64,000 nucleotides of DNA from an uncultured Lachnospiraceae bacterium. Its GTDB lineage: Bacteria > Bacillota > Clostridia > Lachnospirales > Lachnospiraceae. A program made the translations under genes and the position numbers. The stretch lies in NCBI GenBank assembly GCA_947588845.1, contig CANQAR010000002.1:1-64000 (forward strand), given 5' to 3'. Below the pieces are notes generated by a model. It was not told where the DNA came from. It did not search any database and worked only from the letters and a program-made list of their open reading frames with translations. Below, piece after piece: positions 20,566 to 29,201 of this stretch; the stretch's first letter is position 1; each line of letters opens with the position of its first letter.

Positions 20566-20683
20566 CCTGGGCTTTCACAGTAAACTCCCATGCCCGCGTT
20601 GCGGGCAACACCATGAGCGAAAGCCGATGACTCCGTGCTTTCAGCACTCTCGTCATCGCCGCCGTCCAGGGCTTTCACAGTAA
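20566..20683. repeat. Direct repeat pair CC(T/A)GGGCTTTCACAGTAA spaced exactly 100 bp, enclosing hairpins
   Basis: Copies at 20566-20583 and 20666-20683. Between them are CCCGCGTTGCGGG and GATGAC..GTGCT..AGCAC..GTCATC palindromes. Confidence 0.8.
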
Positions 20684-21361
20684 CCAGTTGACCGCAACCG
20701 CTGTCAGATTGCATCCCATATGAAACAAAAGCGGATAACGGAATTTTCCGCTCTTCTCATAGAGTAGCGTAAGTGTAACTGCCATGGGAAAGGCGAATAC
20801 CATCTGGATCACATTTCCATGATAGACGGCAAACAACAGCGATGACAAAATAACCGACTGTCCGGCGGACAGCAGTTCCCTCATCCTGCGGTACAGCAGT
20901 CCCCGGAAAATCAATTCTTCTGTCAGCGGCACAAACACTCCCATCGAAAAAATCTGGATCAAAAGCCTGCCGGAAAGAAGCGCTTCCTGCGCGGCATTGG
21001 AAAAATGCTGCTGAATTTTAAAAAAAGTCAGCAGTCCGCTCCATTCAAGATTCAGCAGTCCGCCTGCCGCAAAACAAAGTACGCAGTTCAAAATACAGCG
21101 TATGTTTAAATCTCCTGCCTTTTCCTCAACTGTAGTTCCATCCGTTTTCCTTCTGCTGTCATTCCTGTCCCTGCACGGCCATTTCCTTTTTTTCTCATCA
21201 TTTCGATACATATACAGCGCGGCTGGCAGCACAAGGACAGAAGAAAGAAGCACACGCGAGGAAGAATCCAGGACGCTTCCAGACAGCGCGGCGACAAGTT
21301 CTGTCACAAAAAAATGAAGAAATACCGGACCTGTCACTCTAATAAACCAGTTTCCCATCAC
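20675..21361 (-). CDS. CPBP family intramembrane glutamic endopeptidase (Abi/CAAX protease-like)
   Basis: PLTEELIFRGLLYRRMRELL, SSLLFAVYHGN, multiple TM segments. Confidence 0.88.
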   Translation of the reverse strand: MMGNWFIRVTGPVFLHFFVTELVAALSGSVLDSSSRVLLSSVLVLPAALYMYRNDEKKRKWPCRDRNDSRRKTDGTTVEEKAGDLNIRCILNCVLCFAAGGLLNLEWSGLLTFFKIQQHFSNAAQEALLSGRLLIQIFSMGVFVPLTEELIFRGLLYRRMRELLSAGQSVILSSLLFAVYHGNVIQMVFAFPMAVTLTLLYEKSGKFRYPLLFHMGCNLTAVAVNWLL

Positions 21362-21574
21362 ACAGCCTCCTAAATGTATTTCAATCCATACCGGCAGTTT
21401 AACCGAAAACAGTCACAGCTCAAACATGCCAAAGCTCTGCGCGGCCGGCAGCTGTTTTCCGTGCCTGGGCCTGTGCATAAAACCGCTGCCGCCAGCTTCC
21501 TTTTGAACAGAAACCAGCAACAGCGGTCTTTTTCACGCATGAAAATTCAGGTTCTGTGGTCGACCGTAATGACT

Positions 21575-22714
21575 TCAGCTGATCACCGGAAGATCCAGAT
21601 CCTCTACTTTCCATGTGCCATCCGCATAGGACATGACAAATGTCCCCGTAGAATTTCCGGTATCAGATACCGACTCAACTGTCTCAACCGGCGTTCCGTC
21701 TTCATTCACCTGATCCTCTGACTGCGTCGTCACATCCTTTTTCAGACGGTAATGATAGGAAAGCTTCATCTCCAGCCGGATCGCTCCATCTTCACCGGAA
21801 TAATCCGGCTCACCAAATTCTGCGGCAAACGCAGATACCGCCATACTTACAAACGTACTTCCCTCTGCATTGAACTTATTTCCCTGCTTCCGCACAAAAT
21901 TTTCCGCTTTCTTCCGGCATGCTTCCAGAGATTCGTCTACCGCATTCGTCTGACTTTTCACAGAAGCGGAGAACAGTTTTTTCAAAACAGAAACTCCAAG
22001 TTCCTTACACTCTCCCTCAGCTGAATCTTTTAATTCCATCGAGGTGCTGTAGTCGAGCGGTCCGGCAGAAGAGTCAAACGTCGTATTTACAGACTCCAGA
22101 ACAGGATGCCGGATAGTCAGACTCATGTTGTCGGGAAGAAGCCTCGGGATCACATAAACCTCAGATGCCGGATTATCTCCCTGTGTAATCCATGCTTCCT
22201 CCGCCTTTACGGAATCCAGATACACTGTGGCTCCGGAAGGTACCGTGATTTTAAAATCCCGGATCAGGCAATGATCTCCCATCACTTTCCATATATCAAA
22301 TATTCCAAACCTCCGGCCAGACTGCTTTTTCAGCGTAAAATCCTCCTCTGCCTTCAGTTCATCTGCCGCATCATAAAATTTTACATGAAAATCCGTATAT
22401 TCATTTCCGTTGTTGTCTCTTCGTTTCTCAAGCTCTTTCAGATCGTAAGAAGCATAAATACTGTACTTCTTTCCTTCTGCAGCATCGAAAAATTCATCCT
22501 CTGTAAGCGCAATCCCCTCCGAATTATCCAGCAAAGACCATGCCCGCTCCCTGTCATTCTCAAGAAGCAGCGTCAGATAGCGGTTGATCGTATAATCCGC
22601 CCTGCTCTGCCTCTGCCCCTGATATGCCGCGGCTCCTCCGGCAGCTACTGCCAGAATAAACAGCAGGATCAGACTTTTTATAAGAATTCTCGTCAGTACT
22701 TTTTTATCTGCCAT
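21575..22714 (-). CDS. Single-pass membrane-anchored extracytoplasmic protein of unknown function (TcaA-like character)
   Basis: N-terminal TM (ILIKSLILLFILAVAAGGAAAY), long extracellular part; last gene of the kinase locus. Family assignment tentative. Confidence 0.65.
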   Translation of the reverse strand: MADKKVLTRILIKSLILLFILAVAAGGAAAYQGQRQSRADYTINRYLTLLLENDRERAWSLLDNSEGIALTEDEFFDAAEGKKYSIYASYDLKELEKRRDNNGNEYTDFHVKFYDAADELKAEEDFTLKKQSGRRFGIFDIWKVMGDHCLIRDFKITVPSGATVYLDSVKAEEAWITQGDNPASEVYVIPRLLPDNMSLTIRHPVLESVNTTFDSSAGPLDYSTSMELKDSAEGECKELGVSVLKKLFSASVKSQTNAVDESLEACRKKAENFVRKQGNKFNAEGSTFVSMAVSAFAAEFGEPDYSGEDGAIRLEMKLSYHYRLKKDVTTQSEDQVNEDGTPVETVESVSDTGNSTGTFVMSYADGTWKVEDLDLPVIS

Positions 22715-22729
22715 GTCCGTCTCCCTCCT

Positions 22730-23809
22730 TTAATATCCGCCAAGCTGGGCTTCATAGTCCATAATCACCTGCAGATTTGCCGCTTCATAATCATTAAGGT
22801 AGTCGAACATATTCGCATCAAACTCCTCCGGAGCATAGGTCGGCACATACCAAGACTTCTGGCTGAAATAATCCATAAGATCCTGAGAATTAAACATCCG
22901 TCCATGCAGCGCAAATATCTCATTGCGGATCAGTCTGAGCTGATCCAGATCATAATTATAGAGCTCGCTTACATCAATATAATGGCTGCTGATTCCCGGA
23001 AGAATCACATCGGACGGTGTCTCTGCAGGATTGTCACTTCCGCTGCCACCGGAACCATCATCCCCGTTCCAGTCCCCTCCGGAACCGTCGTCTCCATTCC
23101 AGTCCTCCCCGGAACCGTCATCTCCATTCCAGTCCCCTCCGGAACCGTCGTCTCCGTTCCAGTCACTTCCGGAACCGTCATCTCCATTCCAGTCCTCCCC
23201 GGAGCCGTCATCTCCGCTCCAGTCCTCCCCGGAACCATCGTCTCCGCTCCAGTCCTCTCCGGAACCATCATCCCAGCTTTCTCCGGAATCCTCGTAATAA
23301 TAGTCTCCATTTCCCGGATCATATATCTCAATCGGCTGACTGGAACCGCTTCCGTCATCATAATAATCTCCGCCTTCGCTCCAGTCATCCGAACTGCCGT
23401 CGTCATACCACTGGCCGCTGCCGTCGCTTCCTCCCTCAGAGCCCTCTCCTGTATATCCGCTGCTCCCCTCAATATACAGTTCTTCCTCTCCTGTTTCACT
23501 TTCAGTCTCAGGCTTTACCGTCTCTGCCTGAGGCGGCTCGCTCTCCACACCATTGACCACAGACCCGTTTGCCGTAACAGTAAACGGGTCCGTCTCAAAG
23601 GAAGAACGCGCCGGACTTTCAGGCTCAATTGTTCCCACCACGGTATCTTCGCTCTGCTGCTCTTCTACGTTGCTGCCCCGCTGGATACCTGGCATCATAT
23701 CTGACATCAGCACATTCGAAGTGGCAAAAGATGCTCCCCCTGCCAGAACGCAGCCGATAATAAATCCACTGTTTCTTTTTACAAAGTTTGTTTTCTTTTT
23801 CGTTCGCAT
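22730..23809 (-). CDS. YARHG-domain protein with N-terminal anchor and Asp/Gly/Ser/Trp repeat linker
   Basis: C-terminus YNYDLDQLRLIRNEIFALHGRMFNSQDLMDYFSQKSWY matches the YARHG-type signature; 10-aa repeats DGSG(G/E)DWNGD. Confidence 0.82.
   Translation of the reverse strand: MRTKKKTNFVKRNSGFIIGCVLAGGASFATSNVLMSDMMPGIQRGSNVEEQQSEDTVVGTIEPESPARSSFETDPFTVTANGSVVNGVESEPPQAETVKPETESETGEEELYIEGSSGYTGEGSEGGSDGSGQWYDDGSSDDWSEGGDYYDDGSGSSQPIEIYDPGNGDYYYEDSGESWDDGSGEDWSGDDGSGEDWSGDDGSGEDWNGDDGSGSDWNGDDGSGGDWNGDDGSGEDWNGDDGSGGDWNGDDGSGGSGSDNPAETPSDVILPGISSHYIDVSELYNYDLDQLRLIRNEIFALHGRMFNSQDLMDYFSQKSWYVPTYAPEEFDANMFDYLNDYEAANLQVIMDYEAQLGGY
23049..23282. repeat. In-frame 30-bp tandem repeat (7 full units plus one partial) in the YARHG gene
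   Basis: Successive units ccggaaccRtcRtcYccRYtccagtcMYYt, each 30 bp (10 aa). Confidence 0.9.
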
Positions 23810-23861
23810 TGCTTATTTTCACCCCTTTATGGGGCATAATAACACAATTGTCGAAAAAAGT

Positions 23862-26800
23862 CTATCCTTTCCTTTTTATTCCTGAAATTCCACAGTAGGC
23901 CAGAACCGACAGCAGGAAGAGGATTCCAGCCAGCAGCACAACCGTCCCATATTCTGTCTTTGACACTGGTCCAAAGTCCAAAAACAGTCTTTCCGATGTC
24001 CTTTTTTCTGTTTTCTCCCCGTCTGTTTTTTGACTGATTGTCCCAATTTCATATTCCGGAATATCCTGTTCGCTCATATGTGCCGACAGATAAAAAGGCA
24101 TCTCCCTGCTGTGATACGTATTCCCACAGGCATCTTCCAGATAAACCTGCAGCGTCTGCCATTCGTTTTTTTCCTTTACTGCCAGATCTACCACACCGTC
24201 TGTCTCCTCCAGTTCCGCGGCCGACAGTTCTTTCCACACTTCTCCATCCCTGTAAATTTCCATTGTCTTCAGACAGATATTATCTTCGGCATGAACCCTC
24301 ACATTCATTTTTTCTGCCTTGTAAACTCCCTGATCCTCAATTCCGGAAATCACGCAGGACGGCGGCGTTCTGTCCACGGCAAATGTCATTTTTTTCTGCT
24401 GCACACCTGTATCGCTGCTGTTGTTCGCTTTATCCCTGGAAGTGAGCAGCAGTTCATAGACTCCTTCTCCGTCAAAAACATCCTTGCTGATTTTATACTG
24501 ATACTGCTTCCAGGAATCTTCCCGGCCTTCCAGCGCCACCTGGTAATCCTCGCCTTTCACAAGCTCATGCAGTACCCCGTCTCTTCTGCAGAAAATTTTT
24601 GATTCACCGACATAATCTATGTTTGTCTCACTGATCAGCACGTCAAATGGTTCCTTCACGTAATATTTCTGCAGTTTTTCTCTCGTTTCCTCATCCAGAT
24701 CATAAACGGAGCCGCATCTGTTCACCGAAAATTTCATGTTCTTTTCTGAAATATTTCCCGCAATATCCTGCGCCCGAACAGTCAGCAGGTAAATATCATC
24801 GTATTTCCGCTCTTTGGGAAAATCTTCAAACATGACAACTGCTTTTTTATTTCCCTCCTTTTTCTTCAAAGGTTCCATCACAATTCCATTGTTAAGACCA
24901 ACAAGCCGAACCTGAAGTGACCCCTCCTGATATCTCTTGTCGCTGCAGCGTACTTTAACAACTACGTCTCCGGAGTTTGCAGTCTGATCCTGAATTCCTT
25001 CCACAGACAGTTCCGGCATCGTCCGGTCGACACACAAAACCTCACTTTTGCTGACATTTACATTTCCGACACGGTCCTCTGTTCTTGCATACACGCGATA
25101 AAATCCTTCTTTATCCAGATCAATTTTATCCAGATTTCCGCATTTAACCCATGCGTCGGCATCCTGTGACATTCCTGCATCCTTCCCGTTTTTATTACAC
25201 GGCACGATCTGATAGGAAGTCTGCCTCAGGCCACTCTGCGCATCAGGCGGAGCAGTGATCGATATACTCCCTGTCTGTGAAAAAACCTGGTTTCCTGACC
25301 GGTTCCCGTCAACTTCAATCTTCGCAGCAGGCACTTCTCCGTCCACATAGTAGGTTTCGTAGATTCCCGGAGATTCCGAAAGAACACTCCCGGTTGTATC
25401 CACCTGCTTCAGATTGAAATGAAATACTCCGTCCCCGCTCAGAACTGTTTTCCTGCTCCCCTGATTATAAGTCTCTCCGACCGGAGCGGCAGTTAGCCCG
25501 CTGCCTTTACGGACCCATAGTCTGTCCTTTATATCACGATACCAGGCTCCCGCATCCCCACGGATCTCATAATCCTGCCCTCGCAGCACCTGTTTTTCCT
25601 TTTCGGCGTCATTTTCCTGCTCATCCTCCGACACTTTGACCCATGGGATCTGTACTTCCGTCTGCAGTCCTGCTTCCGCTTTTATCTGAGGTTCTGTCTC
25701 CGGTTTCATCTGCAGTTCTGTCTCCGGCTCTGTCTCAGGTTTCATCTGCGGCTCTGTTTTTTGTTCTGTCTGCAATTCAATCTCTTTCTGTTTTTGAGAA
25801 TGGGAACCTGTCTTCTGAGAAATTTCTTCTTTTTGAGAATCTTTTTCTTTTTGCCGCGTTTCTTCTTTCCGGGACTCATTCTCTTTTGAATAGTCATCTT
25901 CCTCCGGCCAGGTCTCTTCGGGCGTCGGAATCTTTTGCACGGATTCCTCCCCGGTTATACTTTCTGATTCAGATTCAGTCTCCTTTTTCTTTTCCGGCTG
26001 ATCTTCACATCTTCCTGACTGGCTTTCGGACATTTCTGTTTCCTCTTCAAATTCGCCTGAAAGGCTTTCAGGTTCTCCTTCCCAGACTTCAAACTCTTCC
26101 ATCTTATCATCTGCTTCCTCTGTATTTTCCGGATCAGGCGGAACATCATCCGTCAGTTCCGGATCAATCTCAGCCTGATCTTCAGGATTTATCACCTCAT
26201 TTTCTTCCTCCTGTTTTTCCATTTCATTCCCTGTTTCCAACTCTGGCGCGGCTTCGGTTCCCGTACTCTGTCTGACTTCCGGTTTGATCCCGGTTTCCGG
26301 CTGGTCCTCCGCTTCCGTTTCAAACTCTGGCTGAATCTCAGTTTCCGGCTGACTCTCCGATTCCGTTTCAAACTCGGTCTGAATTTCGGTCTCTAGTTCA
26401 TTTCCAGATTCTGGCTGCTGCTCTGATTCTGATTGAATTTCCGTTTCCGGTTCACCTTCCGCTTTTGATTCAGTCTCGGACTCTAACTCGGTCTGGATTT
26501 CCATTTCTGGATCATTTCCTGGCTCTGTTTGAATCCCAACTTCCGATTCAGTTTCGTTTTCCTCAGCCTGCTCTGTTTCCGGTTCATTCCCAAGTTCCGC
26601 TTGCAATTCTGATTCTGACTGAATTTCGGTTTCCGGTTCGCCTTCCGCTTTTGATTCGGTTTCGGACTCCAACTCGGTCTGAATTTCTGGCTCGGACTCA
26701 TTCCCAAATTCTGTTTGCGGTTCTGATTCTGACTGAATTTCCGTTTCCAATTCGCTTTCCGCTTTTAATTCAGTCTCGGACTCCGATTCGGTCTGGATTT

Positions 26801-29201
26801 CCGTTTCCGGATCTTTCCCGGGCTCTGGCTGAATCTCGGTTTCCGACTGACTCTCCGCTTCCGTTTCAAACTCGGACTGAATTTCTGACTCGGACTCATT
26901 CCCAAATTCTGTTTGCGGTTCTGATTCTGACTGAATTTCCGTTTCCAATTCGCTTTCCGCTTTTGATTCGGTCTCGGACTCCGATTCGGTCTGGATTTCC
27001 GTTTCCGGATCTTTCCCGGGCTCTGGCTGAATCTCGGTTTCCGACTGACTCTCCGATTCCGTTTCAAACTCGGACTGAATTTCTGGCTCTGGCTCATTTC
27101 CAAGTTCCGTTTGCAGTTCTGATTCTGGCTGAATTTCAGTTTCCGATTCGCTTTCCGCTTTTGATTCGGTCTCAGACTCCGACTCGGTCTGAATTTCCGT
27201 TTCCGGTTCACCTTCCGCTTTTGATTCGATCTCAGACTCCGACTCGGTCTGAATTTCTGTTTCCGGATCATTCCCTAGCTCTGTCTGAATCTCGGGTTCT
27301 GGCTGTCTCTCCAATTCCAATTCAGTCTCAGACTCCGATTCGGTCTGGATCTCGGATTCCGACTGACTCTCCAGTTCCGATTCCGTCTCGGTCTGAATTT
27401 CTGGCTCTGGCTCATTTCCAGATTCTGGCTGCTGCTCTGATTCTGACTGAATTTCGGTTCCCGGATGACTTTCCTCTTTCGATTCAGTCTCAGACTCCAA
27501 CTCGGTCTGGATTTCCGTTTCCGGATCTTTCCCTGGCTCTGGCTGAATCTCGGTTTCCGACTGACTCTCCAGTTCCGATTCAATCTCGGTCTGAATTTCT
27601 GGCTCTGGCTCATTTCCAAGTTCCGTTTGCAGTTCTGATTCTGGCTGAATTTCCGTCTCTGATTCATCCTCTGTTCCTGTCGGTACTTCGGTTTCCGGAT
27701 GGCTTTCTTCTTTCAATCCAGTCTCGGACTCCGATTCCGATTTGGTCTGGGTTTCCGTTTCCGGATCATTCCCTGACTCTGGCTGAATCTCGGCTTCCGG
27801 ATGAATCTCCACTTCTGTTTCAGTCCCTGACTCCGGTTCCTCTTTTGATTCAAATCCTGGCTCTGATTCGGACTGTAATCCCGTTTCCAGATCTTTCCCC
27901 GGCTCTGACTGAATCTCGGCTTCCAGCTGGCTCTCCAATTCCGATTCAGTCTCGGACTCCGGTTCCAATTCGGTCTGGATTTCCGTTTCCAAATCATTCC
28001 CTGACTCAGTTTGAATCTCAGTTTCCAACTGGCTCTCCTCTTCCGTTTCAAACTCGGACTGAATTTCTAGCTCTGGCTCATTTCCGGATTCTGGCTGAAT
28101 CTCAGTTTCCGGATGGCTCTCCGTTTCTGATTCAGTCTCGGACTGAATTTCTGGCTCGGACTCATTCCCAAATTCTGTTTGAGGTTCTGATTGAATTTCA
28201 GTTTCCGGTTCGCCTTCCGCTTTTGATTCGGTCTCAGACTCCGACTCGGTCTGGAATTCCGGCTCTGGCTCATCTCCAGTTTCTGACTTAGACTCTGATT
28301 CTGTCCGAGCTTCGGTTTCCGGCTGGTCCTCCAGTTTCAATTCAGTTTCGTTTTCCTCACTCTGCTCTGTTTCCGTTTGAATCCCGGTTTCCGACTGGAC
28401 TTCCGATTTCTCACCTGTCTCCGGTTCCTCTTTTGATTCAGATCCTGGCTCTGATTCGGACTGTAGTTCCGTCTCCAATTCATCCCCTGATTCTGGCTGA
28501 ATTTCCGCCTCCGGTTCATTCTCCGCTCCTAGCTGAGCTTCAGTTTCCGGATGGCTTTCTCCGTTCGGCTCGGTCTTGGACTCCGGTTCTGATTCATTCT
28601 CGAACTGAATTTCCGTCTCTGACTCGGTTCCGGACTCTGTTTGCCATTCTGTCTGAACTTCGGTCTCCATCTGGTTTTCCACTTTTGATTCGGTTTCGGA
28701 CTCTGGCTCCGATTCAGTCTGGATTTCCGGTTCCGGATCTTTCCCGGGTTCTGGCTGAATTTCAGTTTCCGGCTGACTCTCCGCTTCCGTTTCAAACTCA
28801 GATCGAATTTCTGGTTCTGGCTGGATCTCAGTTTCCGGCTGATTTCCTGTCTCCGGCACTATCTGATCTTCCGCTTCCGGCGCAGCTTTCCATTCTGTCT
28901 CTGGTTCCGTACAAATCTCTGTTTCCGGCAGATCTTCTGGCTCCATGTTTTGGATTTCGGATTCTTCCGGAACTTTCGGACCCGATTTCATCCGCCGCTT
29001 CTTTCCGGACTGATTTTTTTCTACCTGTTTATCCATGCTCATCGCACTGCTTTTTCTCATGGGATTCGGAATCTCATAAAACAGCAGCACTGCGATCAGC
29101 ACCATCGCCGTGACAGCTTCCCATCGTACTTTACGGGCGGAAACCTTTCTGCCCAATCTTTTTAACCGGGTATTTCCGTCTTCTTTTTCTTTTTTAGTCA
29201 T
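23862..29201 (-). CDS. Giant double-TM-anchored surface protein with very long Glu/Thr/Ser/Gln repeat region and C-terminal Ig-like modules
   Basis: N-terminal TM (WEAVTAMVLIAVLLFYEI), ~1000-aa ETEIQxExESETES repeat, Ig-like repeats (VDRTPPSCVISGIEDQGVYKAEKMNVRVHAEDN), C-terminal TM plus basic tail (YGTVVLLAGILFLLSVLAYCGISGIKRKG). Start overlaps the stop of the kinase gene. Confidence 0.88.
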   Translation of the reverse strand: MTKKEKEDGNTRLKRLGRKVSARKVRWEAVTAMVLIAVLLFYEIPNPMRKSSAMSMDKQVEKNQSGKKRRMKSGPKVPEESEIQNMEPEDLPETEICTEPETEWKAAPEAEDQIVPETGNQPETEIQPEPEIRSEFETEAESQPETEIQPEPGKDPEPEIQTESEPESETESKVENQMETEVQTEWQTESGTESETEIQFENESEPESKTEPNGESHPETEAQLGAENEPEAEIQPESGDELETELQSESEPGSESKEEPETGEKSEVQSETGIQTETEQSEENETELKLEDQPETEARTESESKSETGDEPEPEFQTESESETESKAEGEPETEIQSEPQTEFGNESEPEIQSETESETESHPETEIQPESGNEPELEIQSEFETEEESQLETEIQTESGNDLETEIQTELEPESETESELESQLEAEIQSEPGKDLETGLQSESEPGFESKEEPESGTETEVEIHPEAEIQPESGNDPETETQTKSESESETGLKEESHPETEVPTGTEDESETEIQPESELQTELGNEPEPEIQTEIESELESQSETEIQPEPGKDPETEIQTELESETESKEESHPGTEIQSESEQQPESGNEPEPEIQTETESELESQSESEIQTESESETELELERQPEPEIQTELGNDPETEIQTESESEIESKAEGEPETEIQTESESETESKAESESETEIQPESELQTELGNEPEPEIQSEFETESESQSETEIQPEPGKDPETEIQTESESETESKAESELETEIQSESEPQTEFGNESESEIQSEFETEAESQSETEIQPEPGKDPETEIQTESESETELKAESELETEIQSESEPQTEFGNESEPEIQTELESETESKAEGEPETEIQSESELQAELGNEPETEQAEENETESEVGIQTEPGNDPEMEIQTELESETESKAEGEPETEIQSESEQQPESGNELETEIQTEFETESESQPETEIQPEFETEAEDQPETGIKPEVRQSTGTEAAPELETGNEMEKQEEENEVINPEDQAEIDPELTDDVPPDPENTEEADDKMEEFEVWEGEPESLSGEFEEETEMSESQSGRCEDQPEKKKETESESESITGEESVQKIPTPEETWPEEDDYSKENESRKEETRQKEKDSQKEEISQKTGSHSQKQKEIELQTEQKTEPQMKPETEPETELQMKPETEPQIKAEAGLQTEVQIPWVKVSEDEQENDAEKEKQVLRGQDYEIRGDAGAWYRDIKDRLWVRKGSGLTAAPVGETYNQGSRKTVLSGDGVFHFNLKQVDTTGSVLSESPGIYETYYVDGEVPAAKIEVDGNRSGNQVFSQTGSISITAPPDAQSGLRQTSYQIVPCNKNGKDAGMSQDADAWVKCGNLDKIDLDKEGFYRVYARTEDRVGNVNVSKSEVLCVDRTMPELSVEGIQDQTANSGDVVVKVRCSDKRYQEGSLQVRLVGLNNGIVMEPLKKKEGNKKAVVMFEDFPKERKYDDIYLLTVRAQDIAGNISEKNMKFSVNRCGSVYDLDEETREKLQKYYVKEPFDVLISETNIDYVGESKIFCRRDGVLHELVKGEDYQVALEGREDSWKQYQYKISKDVFDGEGVYELLLTSRDKANNSSDTGVQQKKMTFAVDRTPPSCVISGIEDQGVYKAEKMNVRVHAEDNICLKTMEIYRDGEVWKELSAAELEETDGVVDLAVKEKNEWQTLQVYLEDACGNTYHSREMPFYLSAHMSEQDIPEYEIGTISQKTDGEKTEKRTSERLFLDFGPVSKTEYGTVVLLAGILFLLSVLAYCGISGIKRKG
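25940..28960. repeat. Degenerate in-frame repeat array encoding ETEIQ(T/S/P)ES-type acidic repeats
   Basis: Dense recurrences of ctgaatYtcggtttccg-type units. Includes a near-identical 198-bp tandem duplication (26701.. and 26899..). Confidence 0.92.

Noticed and set aside
23049-23282. CRISPR-like regular 30-bp periodicity
   Set aside because: No unique spacers; units are contiguous and in frame within the YARHG-protein gene.
26465-28291. 608-aa antisense ORF opposite the Glu-rich repeat (LILTEFRFPIRFPLLIRSRTP...)
   Set aside because: By-product of the repeat and its codon usage on the coding strand; no start context, no domain, and the sense protein is clearly coding.
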